DNA of 64,000 bases from Pyrobaculum ferrireducens (GTDB taxonomy: Archaea; Thermoproteota; Thermoprotei; Thermoproteales; Thermoproteaceae), in assembly GCF_000234805.1 (NCBI RefSeq), contig NC_016645.1, forward strand, positions 1,650,391 through 1,714,390. The letters are read 5' to 3'. Each line of letters starts with the position of its first letter. Positions within the stretch are counted from its first letter, which is position 1. Position numbers and translations under genes: made by a program. The notes under the pieces were generated by a model that was not told where the DNA came from, did no database searches, and saw nothing but the letters and a program-made list of their open reading frames with translations. This document shows positions 45,458-54,135 of this stretch, piece by piece.

Positions 45458-46592
45458 GCACTGAATTCTTTTGGGTTAATGTAAATGATAAAAGGAAATT
45501 ATGTCTTTGTTTAGATCTTAGTATTATCTTATCTTCTTTCTTCCACATTATTTCTTTTGTCCAGAGGTTTCTAAGAGCGGCTATCATCAAGTACATCTGC
45601 ATGGCGATCCACGTGCGGTAGGGCTTGTGGGCTAGTAGGGCTAGCCCGAGGGCCGCCAGCGCCCAGCCTGGGGGCCCGGCGGCTAGGGCTGTGGCTAGGG
45701 CGGCTGGGAGTAGCCAGGGGTTGACGAGGTGGAGGTAGGCCTCGGCGTAGAGCACGGGCCTGAACCGGGACGGGGTTTTTAGCCTCAGCGATGCGGCGAA
45801 GTTTTGTATGAGGTGTTGTGCCCTTCTTATCCTCCACCTCCAGTATTGGCGGGGGACTAGCTCGACGCAGTGAAGATCCTCCGGGGCTATGGCCCTGTAG
45901 CCGAAGGCGGCGATGAGGACGGCTGTGTGGCTGTCGTCTGCGCCGAGGTGGGTGGGGAAGCCGCCTATCTTCTCCAAGAGCTCTTTCCTGAAGGCGGCTA
46001 GCTCTCCGTGGAATATGGGGGTTGCCCACTTCTTGCTTTCGGCAAGCCGCAGTACGTTGTAGTAGTCGCGGTAGGCGGCCTCCACTCCCCCGCCGCCGGC
46101 CGGTCTCTTGAGGCAGGTGACGGCGCCGACGCTGGGATCTGCGAGCCACCTCGCCGCCTTTCTCAGGGTTTGGGGGTCGGGCCAGTGTGAGTCTGCGTCG
46201 GTTATCACGACGATGTCTCCCCTGGCGTGTTTTAGGGCTAGGTTGAGGGCGTGTGCTTTTCCGTTTCTCTGGGGCTCTCTCAGCACCTCCAGGGGGGCTT
46301 GCCTCTGCCTGGCCCAGCGCTCTGCTTTTTCGGGGGTGCCGTCGGTGGAGGCGGAGTCGACGACGATTATCTGGAGCTTGTCTGGGGGGTAGTCCTGCCT
46401 GGCGATGTCGTCGAGCTTGGCTTCTATGAGGGGGGCCTCGTTGTATGTGGGGATTATGATGGTGATGGTGGGGGTGTGGCCCTCGCGCGGCTCGACGCCC
46501 CAGGGCCTTCTGAGCCACCTCCTGGCGTATAGGTAGTAGGCGAGGGGGGCGGCGAAGTGGGCGGCGGCGAGGGCCGCGGCGGCTTCTATCAC
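45441..46592 (-). CDS. Membrane-bound GT2 glycosyltransferase
   Basis: The 383-residue protein has an N-terminal helix, then ITIIIPTYNEAPLIEAKLDD, VVDSASTDGT and VVITDADSHW (DxD) near residue 125. The acceptor acid lies in GGFPTHLGADD near 215 and QYWRWRIRRAQHL (Q/RxxRW motif) near 255. C-terminal helices follow (LLPAALATALAAGPPGWALA). The QxxRW-type motif plus membrane helices is typical of processive or lipid-directed GT2 enzymes. A degraded copy lies at 49990-50643. It is first in the operon that continues to 40741. Confidence 0.87.
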   Translation of the reverse strand: MIEAAAALAAAHFAAPLAYYLYARRWLRRPWGVEPREGHTPTITIIIPTYNEAPLIEAKLDDIARQDYPPDKLQIIVVDSASTDGTPEKAERWARQRQAPLEVLREPQRNGKAHALNLALKHARGDIVVITDADSHWPDPQTLRKAARWLADPSVGAVTCLKRPAGGGGVEAAYRDYYNVLRLAESKKWATPIFHGELAAFRKELLEKIGGFPTHLGADDSHTAVLIAAFGYRAIAPEDLHCVELVPRQYWRWRIRRAQHLIQNFAASLRLKTPSRFRPVLYAEAYLHLVNPWLLPAALATALAAGPPGWALAALGLALLAHKPYRTWIAMQMYLMIAALRNLWTKEIMWKKEDKIILRSKQRHNFLLSFTLTQKNSVHVNPV

Positions 46593-46865
46593 GGCTTCTG
46601 TAGAGCGGCCGTGAGCTTCTGCACGTCGGGCGTGGTTGCAACGGTGCCTCTCTGCATGGCCGCCTGGGTGTGTCTCTGGGGTGGCGTCGCCTCTCCGCGT
46701 CGCTGGGTTGCCTGGTCGCGGCGGTGGCTGGCATGGGGTGTAGGAGGGCGGCTGTGGCGTGGTCTTGGCTGTGGCCTCTGGCCGGCGTGGGGGTGGGCTT
46801 GCTTGAGAGCGACGGCGGGTGGACTCCGGCGGTGCCTGGGCGCATCCCTCTGTAGGCTTGGCATC
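46593..46865. other. GC-rich intergenic, no gene seen
   Basis: Open frames on both strands are compositional artefacts. No repeat or hairpin stands out. Confidence 0.35.
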
Positions 46866-47816
46866 TCAGCTCTGTTTTAGTTTGTTTTCGAGGGCTTGTG
46901 TGACGGCGTCTACGTAGGTGGGCCACCTCAGGTCGCGTGTTTGGATGACTTTTTCGGCGGCTTCTTTGTATACTTCTTGTAGGATTTTTTCGAGGTGTTT
47001 TACGGCGGCTTCGTGGCTTTTTGTGGGCGGCGACGCGGCTTTGGGGTAGAGGCGTAGTATTTTTTCTTCGCGTTCTAGGTGGTAGTATTTTTGGAGGGTT
47101 TTTAGGAGTAGGTCGCCTGTTTTCCGTACTGCCCGCTTTATGCCTGTCGGCCCGGCTAGCCGTCTGTAGTCTGGCGGCGAGAGTTGGTAGAGGTCGCGGG
47201 CCAGCTGGTACGGCCACGGCCGGTACCAGAGGGGTATTGCGTTTCTTGGGTGGAGGCTCCAGTTTTTGGTTGCTTTTATCCAGGCGATGAGGCGGCGGAG
47301 TGGGTGGGTTCTGGGCCCTCTGTATGTCGCCACTGTGATGTTTTTGATATATATCTCTCTGAGGGCGTCTTCTATCCAGCTCCTTACCGTGTCTGGGTCG
47401 GCGGCTATTAGTGTGTAGAAGTCTTTTATGTGTGTGTCTTTGACGTATCCGCTCGGCTCGATTATGACGTCGAGCTCGTCGTCTGTGATTGCGGCTGCTT
47501 TGGGTATTCTGGGGTCTGCGTATATCTCAATTTCTAGGGATACGCCGGGTGGGCAGTTGTCTATTTGGAGGACTACCCCCTCGGCGCCGTGTTTAAACGG
47601 CTCTGCGAGTTCTGCGATTTCTTCTTCTGCCGTTCTCCGTTTTATTTCTCTGATTCGCTGGTCGAGCACAACGTCGGGTGTCCCGCGCCATGTGTATACA
47701 ACGGCTTGGCGGGGGCCGCAAGCGGAGGCGAAGGCTAGGGCTACCGCCGTGGCCGCCCTTCTGGCGCTTGTGGGTAGGAGGCCTGCGCGGGATCTCCAGA
47801 GCTTTATGCCTATCAT
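46866..47816 (-). CDS. Uncharacterised protein, last gene of a three-gene operon
   Basis: The 316-residue protein has an alpha/beta N-terminal half (GLLPTSARRAATAVALAFAS, QAVVYTWRGTPDVVLDQRI, VVLQIDNCPPGVSLEIEIYA) and a helical basic C-terminal half rich in Lys, Glu and Arg. I recognise no family. Its start overlaps the preceding nuclease-like gene by 4 bases (ATGA), so the two proteins are probably made together. It could be a regulator, effector or structural partner of that gene. Confidence 0.6.
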   Translation of the reverse strand: MIGIKLWRSRAGLLPTSARRAATAVALAFASACGPRQAVVYTWRGTPDVVLDQRIREIKRRTAEEEIAELAEPFKHGAEGVVLQIDNCPPGVSLEIEIYADPRIPKAAAITDDELDVIIEPSGYVKDTHIKDFYTLIAADPDTVRSWIEDALREIYIKNITVATYRGPRTHPLRRLIAWIKATKNWSLHPRNAIPLWYRPWPYQLARDLYQLSPPDYRRLAGPTGIKRAVRKTGDLLLKTLQKYYHLEREEKILRLYPKAASPPTKSHEAAVKHLEKILQEVYKEAAEKVIQTRDLRWPTYVDAVTQALENKLKQS

Positions 47817-48352
47817 AGCGGGAGTATTCCGATTTCTGTCACTCCGAACTGTTTTAATACTCTCAACGCCTCGGAAGCTCTTTTAAACCTTATAGAGATG
47901 TAGGGCATTCCCTCTACCAAGGTGCTCGGTGTGCACGTGACGTCTCCCACATCTACTCCAAACCCTTTTGTGAACATTCTTCTGAGGCGTGTCATTAGTT
48001 TTTCGCATGCGTCGTCCACTTTTGAACTATCTACTGCGACGAGTAGTGCCGCGTCTTGTTCGTTGAATAGGCTGAGGGTGTCTTTGGCTTTTCTCAATAT
48101 GTGGCGTCCAAGCGATGCGCTTGTGGATAGGCATAGTTTTACTTCTATTATGTATCTGCGTGTGGATGTGGCTATGAATAGATCGGCCTTTCTGCCTCTG
48201 TGGGTGGTGTCGTTTTCTGGGCATTCTATTCTTGTAACGTCTCCCAGTCTCTGAATTTTTTGGATGATGTTTTCTCTATTTCTGTCATAATATTCCCGGT
48301 GGTGGGGATCGTGTCGTTTTAGACAGTCTACAGCTGTCTCTATTTCGCTCAT
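47813..48352 (-). CDS. PD-(D/E)XK-like nuclease-fold protein
   Basis: The 179-residue protein contains HRGRKADLFIATSTRRYIIEVKL. The Asp in KADLFI and the E-x-K in IIEVKL, about 12 residues apart, are the metal-binding pattern of restriction-endonuclease-like folds. A DNA-handling or RNA-handling nuclease is likely, but the family is not identified. It follows the 117-residue gene by 28 bases and overlaps the 316-residue gene by ATGA. A defence or selfish-element role is inference from fold and neighbourhood. Confidence 0.6.
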   Translation of the reverse strand: MSEIETAVDCLKRHDPHHREYYDRNRENIIQKIQRLGDVTRIECPENDTTHRGRKADLFIATSTRRYIIEVKLCLSTSASLGRHILRKAKDTLSLFNEQDAALLVAVDSSKVDDACEKLMTRLRRMFTKGFGVDVGDVTCTPSTLVEGMPYISIRFKRASEALRVLKQFGVTEIGILPL

Positions 48353-48380
48353 TTCTTGTGTCTGGAGTGCTACTCCGGGG

Positions 48381-48734
48381 TTAGTTTAGTGCTGTTTTCC
48401 ACCTCTTGGGGGTGTTCAGCCACTGTATTCCGAGGGCTACTGCCTTCTCCTCGTCTGCCTCGATGCCTCTGGCGCGGGCTATGGCGAGCCCCACGGCCTT
48501 GGCCAACAGCCGGAGGGGGGTGGTGAGCCTCAGGACCTCCTCGGCGGCTCTTCTTAGGGCCTCTACGAGGGTGGGGGATTTGACCCTGCCCCCTCTTCTT
48601 AGGTAGAGGATGGCGGCGTCTATCAGCGCCCTGGCGGCGGGGCTCACCCTTGTCCAGACGCCTCTGCGCAGTGCGCGGCTTTTGAGTGCTGTGAGCGACA
48701 GCAACGTCGGTGTGAACCCCGCCGCCAAGAGCAT
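48381..48734 (-). CDS. Small helical uncharacterised protein
   Basis: The 117-residue protein is predicted mainly helical (ALIDAAILYLRRGG, LRLLAKAVGLAIARARGIEA) with a basic N-terminal third. A TATA box (AATAAATAC, about 48752-48760) lies about 22 bases upstream of ATG 48734, making this the promoter-proximal gene of the operon with the nuclease-like gene and the 316-residue gene. No family is recognised; size and position would suit an antitoxin or regulator. Confidence 0.5.
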   Translation of the reverse strand: MLLAAGFTPTLLSLTALKSRALRRGVWTRVSPAARALIDAAILYLRRGGRVKSPTLVEALRRAAEEVLRLTTPLRLLAKAVGLAIARARGIEADEEKAVALGIQWLNTPKRWKTALN

Positions 48735-48769
48735 ATCGTGCAGTGGATGGGGGTATTTATTGGTTTCGT

Positions 48770-49183
48770 AGATGTCCGCCGCCGTGTCCCGCGGGTGTGG
48801 GCGCGCCGTTTCCCAGCCTTTCTTTGTAGTGGCGCGTAGTGGGTGTCCGTGGAAGTCCCCGCGGTGTTGAGGGCGCGGTCCTCATGGGGTGGGTGTGTCT
48901 GGAGGGTTTACTGAGGTGAGTGCCTCGGCTGTGGAGGTGTGCGGTGAATGGGTGTGAGCCGTGGTGTGCTTCGTCGGGGGGGGGGGGGCCGTGTTGGCGT
49001 GGGTGGGGGGCTGGTGGGGGGTGTGGCGTGTCGCTGGCGGCGTTGCGTTTTTTCCCGCGCCGGCTCCCGTCTGTGGGGTGTGCCGGGCCTCGCGGCGGCT
49101 CCTGGGGGGCGGCTTTTGGGGCCGTTTGGGGCGCGTGTGTCGCGCCGAGTTTGGATCTCCCGGTGTCGAGCGTCTCGCGGCGG
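48770..49183. other. GC-rich region, no gene seen
   Basis: Strong G-richness on the plus strand (a G11 run near 48978-48988) opens frames on both strands without any family signal. Confidence 0.4.
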
Positions 49184-49735
49184 CTAGCGGAGGCTTGTCT
49201 TGAGCTCTTCCAGCGCCTTTTCCAGTTCTTGGCTCCACTTGACGCGGGGTTTGAGGGCCTCGGCGTATCTAATCACTCCTTGGACGAGCTTAACCACGTC
49301 GTAAGCCGCCTCCTCGCTACTTCTGTATTTCGACAGGGCCGTGTCGGGATCTGGGCCGTGGTGCTTGTAGTCATGGAGGCTCAACGCTAGAGAAGTCCAC
49401 AGAGAGATGTCTGTATAGCCTATCTGCTCCAGCATCTGGGATAGCGCGGTCATTCTGCCGGTGGGGACGCGGGGGACTGCCACAGTTTCAAGCCACTTCC
49501 TCTCGTCCTCCGACCTGGCCGCAACCTTCAGCTCCTCAAGCTCAAGTCTTAATAGGGCGGCCATCAGCGCCCTCCACGCCTGGAAGGCCTTGCCGGCGGC
49601 GTTCCTCACGAGGCCCTCCTTAAGGTATCTCAACGCCAGCCGGGCCTCCACTAAAGCCTCTAGGAGGCGGGCTGTTACATAGCCTTCGCTGGTGGGTTTC
49701 GGCAATGGGGCCTCTAATGCTTTGGCATGCTCCAC
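49184..49735 (-). CDS. PaREP1-family protein
   Basis: The 183-residue protein is closest by eye to the copy at 12663-13220: APLPKPTSEGYVTARLLEAL, GLVRNAAGKAFQAWRALMAA, YTDISLWTSLALSLHDYKHH and YRSSEEAAYDVVKLVQGVIR. Even the 3' flank GCGGCGGCTAGCGGAGG is shared, indicating recent DNA duplication. GTG 49735 is chosen because a TATA box (TTTATATC, centred near 49757) lies about 22 bases upstream; a longer frame to 49798 runs through that box. Confidence 0.8.
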   Translation of the reverse strand: MEHAKALEAPLPKPTSEGYVTARLLEALVEARLALRYLKEGLVRNAAGKAFQAWRALMAALLRLELEELKVAARSEDERKWLETVAVPRVPTGRMTALSQMLEQIGYTDISLWTSLALSLHDYKHHGPDPDTALSKYRSSEEAAYDVVKLVQGVIRYAEALKPRVKWSQELEKALEELKTSLR

Positions 49736-49989
49736 GTACTGCACGGCGAATCTGTTTATATCTATTTCGCCTATCTGGCGGGATCGCGGTGTGTGCATAG
49801 CTACGGCAGATCGTAGGCGGCTTCCTGCCGACGATACAGGCTCGCGCGGCGAGGTGGAAGAGTATTAAAGACGTGGGCCGGGGCTGGCCGTGTTGGAGGT
49901 AGCCGCCGCGCACTTCGGCGTCCCTCTGGCCTACTAAGCCGTGGCCAAGGGGTGGGCCTCTGCGCCTTGGGACTTCAAGAGGGGCCCGC

Positions 49990-50643
49990 GTGCGCCCCCG
50001 CATCGCCGTGATCGTCCCGATTTGCGACGGGGCTGTGCCCACAGACTTGATGCTCGCCAACATAGCCGAGCAGGTCTACCCAGGCGAGGTGGAAGTGATA
50101 GTGGCCGACTCCGCCTCCTCTGACTGCACTGCCGAGGGGGCCGAGCGGTGAGCCGGAAGGCTACGCGTCAAGGTGTTGTGGGTGCCCGAGTGGCGGGGCG
50201 AGTCTTGCGCCTTGGGCGAGGGGTTGAGGCACGCGGACGGCGACGTGGTGATGGCCGACGGTAGCCGCGCCGCGGCTTAAAATCGCTACTTTGGAGTAGA
50301 GGGCGGTGGTTTTCGACGACGTGGAGGTCTATGAATATGTCCCCCGGCGGTACTGGAGGTGGAGGGTGGGGGGCCCAGCACCTCGTACAGAGTTTCGCCG
50401 CCTCGCCGAGGCTAAAACGATGGCGTATTTCAAGCCGGTGCTCTACGCCGAGGCCTACCTCCACTTGGTCAACCCCTGGCTGGTGCCGGCGGCCTTCGCG
50501 GCGGCGGTCGCGGCCGGGCCTCCGGGCTGGGCGCTGGCGGCGTTGGGGCTGGCCCTACTGCCCGCACCCCCTACAGGACTTGGACGGCCATGCAGATTCA
50601 CCGGCGCGGTGATCAGAAGCATGTGGGACAGACAGCTGGTATA
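49990..50643 (+). pseudogene. GT2 glycosyltransferase relic
   Basis: GTG 49990 opens RIAVIVPICDGAVPTDLML, then VEVIVADSASSDCTAEGAER-stop (TGA), then LRHADGDVVMADGS. After a deletion, another frame gives YVPRRYWRWRVGG and FKPVLYAEAYLHLVNPWL. The pieces match the GT2 enzyme at 45441 in order, including the QxxRW-like and C-terminal membrane parts. A frameshift, stops and a missing middle show that it is dead. Confidence 0.75.
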
Positions 50644-50789
50644 GGAGAAGAAAGAGGTGGCGGCGCCGCGTTGAGATCTCCGGCGGAGCCCGCCCCCAAA
50701 CGATGTTTTAAGCCTTGTCTACATGGGCTCTACGGATCGCCACGATCGGCGCTTGTCGACCTCTAGGTGGGCGAGCCTCGGCCTCTTCT
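50644..50789. other. Intergenic, nothing seen
   Basis: Short spacer between a GT2 relic and an ATPase relic. Confidence 0.3.
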
Positions 50790-50858
50790 TTACCGTCTTG
50801 CTGATTTAAGCTCCCTCTTAACCGCCTCTCTGTGTAGGGGGCCTTGCCAAGTCACGTA
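50790..50858 (-). pseudogene. C-terminal scrap of the PF01637-like ATPase
   Basis: The last 22 codons read VTWQGPLHREAVKRELKSARR, matching the C-terminal block VAWQTPLHREAVKKALET of the ATPase at 7438. No other part of the gene is present. Confidence 0.55.
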
Positions 50859-51070
50859 TATGAACAGCGACCTAGCGATTGCCAACCCGACAACGGCAAC
50901 CCTCGTCCTGCGTCGTGCACAGCAGTCCATGCCCGCCGCAGGCCCGCGCGCTCCCGGCCGTGCACCTTCCGGCGCAAGGGCCGGCACGCCTGCCAGATCC
51001 CATAGCCGTTCCACTCAGGGAGTCGGCGGAGTCACGCCGCGGATCCCATCCGCCGTGATCTTGTCGACGA

Positions 51071-51469
51071 CTACTGACAGCCTCCGGCGTAAAAGATCAC
51101 GACGCCTACCTTCTTCGCCCTCTTCTCAACGTCGTCCTTGGTATAGCCTTCATATTCCAATACTTTGTTTCCGCAGTAATATGTGGTCTTCGGGTAGTCG
51201 CCTGTACAAGCTACCTCTACTCTGAGCTTTCCGCCGTCTTCATACACCTTCACTATTATGTCGCCCATATCCTCCCAATAATCCGAATCCTCGAACCCGA
51301 TCACCACGGCCTTAGCACTGCCCCATGTCTCCCTAAATATGGTGTGGGGCAGGTCCAGCAGCCGCCTCAGCTTCTGCGAGCCCTCGCGTCCTATCTCTAC
51401 ATCAATTTTGGCCAACACCTCGTCCCATACCCTCTTGAGGAAGGACCTGTTTGTCTGCATATCTTTCAC
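51071..51469 (-). CDS. Hypothetical 132-residue protein
   Basis: The protein has a charged helical N-terminus (FLKRVWDEVLAKIDVEIGRE) and a beta-rich second half (DIIVKVYEDGGKLRVEVACT, VGVVIFYAGG). A TATA-like TGTATATATTAG near 51480-51491 lies upstream of ATG 51469 at leaderless distance, so the gene is probably expressed. I recognise no family. It sits among ATPase relics, so it may be cargo of the same repeat modules. Confidence 0.5.
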   Translation of the reverse strand: MKDMQTNRSFLKRVWDEVLAKIDVEIGREGSQKLRRLLDLPHTIFRETWGSAKAVVIGFEDSDYWEDMGDIIVKVYEDGGKLRVEVACTGDYPKTTYYCGNKVLEYEGYTKDDVEKRAKKVGVVIFYAGGCQ

Positions 51470-51623
51470 TAAATCCTCTAATATATACAGCTATTGCTCC
51501 ACTTCTCCCTTACGCCTGCCGGCTGTCCTAATCGCAGACCCGAAGTTTTCACGCGTCTGTCCGCTCATCGCAATGGAGAAATCCCGTACGGCGTCACGTG
51601 GCGCCGAGCGCTCGCCTGGCGGC

Positions 51624-52030
51624 CTACCTGTGGAGGGGCGTCTGCCGCGCAACGTGCATCCCTATCTCCAGCTCGGGATCCCTCTCGAGCGGCGTGTATA
51701 TCCCGGTTTGCGGAGCTGGCGTGTCGTCGACCGCCGGGTTCAGCTTGACGAGCTTGTCGGGGGGCAGTCTGTCCCTAGCGAACAGGTAGTCCGGAGCGTC
51801 GACGGCTTCTCTTAGCCAGCTCCTCTCGGCGTCGGCAAGCCCCTCTACAAACCTCCTCAACCTCTTGGATCTCGATAGGCTATCCTTTACGCGGTCGGCG
51901 TCCCGACCCGCCTTGTACAGATCCGCGAGCACATCCGGATCTCTATCTGTCTGTCTCCGGATCTCCCCGAAGGGGGCCCGTCGCCAGGTTTCCGCCTGTA
52001 GAGCTCCTCGAACACGCCTCTCGACGTAGG
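51624..52030 (-). pseudogene. PF01637-like ATPase, C-terminal relic
   Basis: The frame ends ERDPELEIGMHVARQTPLHR, matching the ATPase C-terminal block. Upstream, ADAERSWLREAVDAPDYLF and PDVLADLYKAGRDADRV align with the helical region of the ATPase at 57575. The FEELYRRKPGD part lies in another frame. The P-loop half is gone. Confidence 0.65.
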
Positions 52031-52139
52031 CGTTGTGTTGGCTCATCTGTGTTGGCCGATGTCTCTTCTCGACGGACCCCGCTGGCGGCCGCCGCGATTT
52101 TTTCGTACTTGGCTGGGGGCGCTCTGGTGGATTGGCGAC

Positions 52140-52440
52140 GCCTCTGTGCACACCGCCGGCTCTCTGGCCTCGATTCGTCGACGGCCGCGGCGGCTTTTCC
52201 TCTGGCGGCTCCGGATCGCCTCCTTGGCGGCGTCGAGGACAGGCCGGCGGATCTGGCGGGGGTTTGTTGGCTGGTCGCCTCGGCGGCTGAGGGAGAAGCT
52301 CTTCGGATCGGCGGTTTTGAACTCGGCGATTACCCCTCCCCCCTCGGGCGTGTTCGCGTAGGTGGCATCGAAGCCTGGCCCTTGGGAGCTCCGCCGGCTT
52401 CCTGAGCCGAGCCGCCTTTCCGCAACTCTCAGCTCTGTAT
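52140..52440 (-). pseudogene. Possible nuclease-fold relic
   Basis: A minus-strand frame reads GFDATYANTPEGGGVIAEFKTADPKSFSLS in adjoining pieces. Asp in FDAT and E-x-K in AEFK would fit a PD-(D/E)XK core. The sequence around it degenerates into Arg-rich frames. It may be the end of a large PaREP2-type gene; this is uncertain. Confidence 0.3.
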
Positions 52441-52642
52441 ACCGCGTCTACGGGTGCGTGCTTTCCTCTGTTGCTCCTCCACGCCTCTGAGGGCGGCCTC
52501 CTGTCTACGAGCTGTCCGTCGTGTCCGCGAACCCCCCGACCCTCGCCGTCTGGAGTCCCCTTCTGGGCTGAGGTCCCCGGCGCCTATCCCCCGTAGGGCC
52601 CGGGGCTACTGTCCACGTCCGGCAGATGCCTCCCGGCGGGGG
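52441..52642. other. No gene seen
   Basis: GC-rich spacer before the convergent end of the coiled-coil gene. CGGGGGCTAGCGGCTGG near 52634-52650 resembles the 3' flank of two PaREP1 copies. Confidence 0.3.
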
Positions 52643-53095
52643 CTAGCGGCTGGCTAGCCTCGTCTTTATCTCGGCCACGTCGCTTCTTAGCAATGTGACC
52701 TCTCTGTACATGTCCGCAATTAGCTTATGCACGTCGAGCATGGTTTTCTGCATCTCGGCGACTGTCCTCTGAGTCTCGGCGATGGTCCTCTGCATATCGG
52801 CTATCGTCCTCTGCATGTCTGCGATGGTGCGCTGAACCTCTCCGATCGTCTTCTGCACCTCGCCAATTTGCTGATAAACCCCGTCTATTCTCTTATTTGT
52901 TTCGTCTATGCGTTTGTTTAGTGAATCGGCGAGGTTATCTATTCTTCTGTTGGTCTCGTCTATTCTCTTATTCAGATCTCTCACCACGGCGATTGTCAAA
53001 ACGGCGAGGTCTTCCGGCTTGAGTTTTTCGCCTTTTTCCAGCTTCTTCATAACAACTTCAAGAGCCTTGTCAAGAGCAAGAGAGAGGTACTCCAC
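52643..53095 (-). CDS. Coiled-coil protein (RIDETNKRID family)
   Basis: The 150-residue protein has a helical head (YLSLALDKALEVVMKKLEKG, KLKPEDLAVLTIAVV), then heptads RIDETNRRIDNLADSLNKRI, then repeats of VQRTIADMQRTI, and ends VAEIKTRLASR. Head and tail are nearly identical to the gene at 54380-54910, but the middle repeat number differs. GTG 53095 is about 22 bases after the TATA box TATTTAAG (53113-53120). Function is unknown; it is divergent from the nuclease-like gene at 53281. Confidence 0.7.
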   Translation of the reverse strand: MEYLSLALDKALEVVMKKLEKGEKLKPEDLAVLTIAVVRDLNKRIDETNRRIDNLADSLNKRIDETNKRIDGVYQQIGEVQKTIGEVQRTIADMQRTIADMQRTIAETQRTVAEMQKTMLDVHKLIADMYREVTLLRSDVAEIKTRLASR

Positions 53096-53112
53096 GTATG
53101 GAGTTGTGGTGG

Positions 53113-53120
53113 TATTTAAG
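53113..53120 (-). promoter_or_regulatory. TATA box of the coiled-coil gene
   Basis: GTACTTAAATACC on the minus strand is centred about 22 bases before GTG 53095. The surrounding string GTAAGGTACTTAAATACCACC closely resembles the promoter at 58687-58697. Confidence 0.55.
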
Positions 53121-53250
53121 TACCTTACGCACGGTTGCTCTGGCTTGGGGGGTTGTCCGTTCCTCCGGCGCCCCTGTCTGCCGTTGCTTGTTGGGTGTGG
53201 TGGTTTGGCGGTGTGTTGCCGTGGGTGGGGGGTCGTCTTGTGGGGTGGTT

Positions 53251-53260
53251 ATGTTTTTAT
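53251..53260 (+). promoter_or_regulatory. TATA box of the coiled-coil/nuclease gene
   Basis: ATGTTTTTATAG is centred about 25 bases before GTG 53281. This spacing decides for that start over GTG 53269. Confidence 0.45.
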
Positions 53261-53280
53261 AGTGGTGTGTGGGGTTTTTT

Positions 53281-54135
53281 GTGTCTCTTGTGGAGGAGTT
53301 GAGGCGTGTTTTGCTGGAGCATCCGGAGATTCTGGTGGAGGTGTTGACGGCTAGGCCGCAGATCCTCTACGAGGCGCTGGCGAAGATTGCGCCGTGGGAG
53401 AAGCTGGCCACCAAGGAGGACGTGGCGAGGCTGGAGGGGGAGATAGCGGCGCTGAGGGGCGACGTGGCCGCTCTTAAAAACGACGTGGCTGTTCTGAAGA
53501 GCGACGTAGCAACTCTTAAGGGCGATGTTGCTACACTGAAGAGCGACGTGGCGAGGCTGGAGAGCGATGTCGCTGTGTTGAAGGACGAGGTGACGGCTGT
53601 GAAAAGTGACGTGGAGGTTCTTAAAGGTGACGTCGCCACGCTGAAGAGCGACGTCGCTGTGTTGAAGAGCGACGTTGCGAAGCTGGAGAAGAGTATTGGG
53701 GAGGTGGAGCGCAGGCTTGGTCTTAGGATTGAGGCGCTGGGGGCGCGGTGGGGTGTGTGGAGTGAGGAGGCGTTTAGGGCAGGGGTTAGGGAGCTTCTTA
53801 GAGAGGCGGGCTTCTCGGTGGAGAGGTGGGTCTACTTCGACTCCGAGGGCTACGTCTACGGCCACCCGGCGGAGGTGGAGCTGGACGTGGTGGTGAGGGA
53901 CGGCTTGGTGTTCGCTGTGGAGATCACGGCGGCGGTTAAGAGGGGGGACCTGGTGGTGGTGAGGAGGAAGGCCGATCTGTACGAGCGCGCGTCCGGCAGA
54001 AAGGTGGACAGGGTTCTCATAATCACGGCGTTTATCCACGACAAGAACCCGGCGCTGGTGGAGGCCGCGGCTGGGAGGATGGGGATAAGGATTGTGAAGC
54101 CGGAGGAGGCGGGGGCCGCGGGCGGGGGCGGCTAG
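53281..54135 (+). CDS. Coiled-coil protein with C-terminal nuclease-like domain (DUF3782-like)
   Basis: The 284-residue protein opens VSLVEELRRVLLEHPEIL and then has about 14 tandem heptad units related to LKSDVAV or LKGDVAT (residues 50-145). It ends in an alpha/beta domain: GVRELLREAGFSVERW, then VELDVVVRDGLVFAVEITAA. The D...E pattern resembles a PD-(D/E)XK fold, but the expected E-x-K Lys is Thr (EIT), so activity is doubtful. GTG 53281 fits the TATA box at 53251-53260; GTG 53269 is an alternative. Confidence 0.65.
   Translation: MSLVEELRRVLLEHPEILVEVLTARPQILYEALAKIAPWEKLATKEDVARLEGEIAALRGDVAALKNDVAVLKSDVATLKGDVATLKSDVARLESDVAVLKDEVTAVKSDVEVLKGDVATLKSDVAVLKSDVAKLEKSIGEVERRLGLRIEALGARWGVWSEEAFRAGVRELLREAGFSVERWVYFDSEGYVYGHPAEVELDVVVRDGLVFAVEITAAVKRGDLVVVRRKADLYERASGRKVDRVLIITAFIHDKNPALVEAAAGRMGIRIVKPEEAGAAGGGG

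Noticed and set aside
45571-47217. 548-codon minus-strand open frame
   Set aside because: It overlaps the GT2 gene and the 316-residue gene in another frame; the translation is a low-complexity Arg/Pro/His string.
48882-49238. Open frames in the G-rich region before the PaREP1 gene
   Set aside because: Both strands are open only because of extreme composition; the translations are Gly/Trp or Pro/Thr/His strings without motifs.
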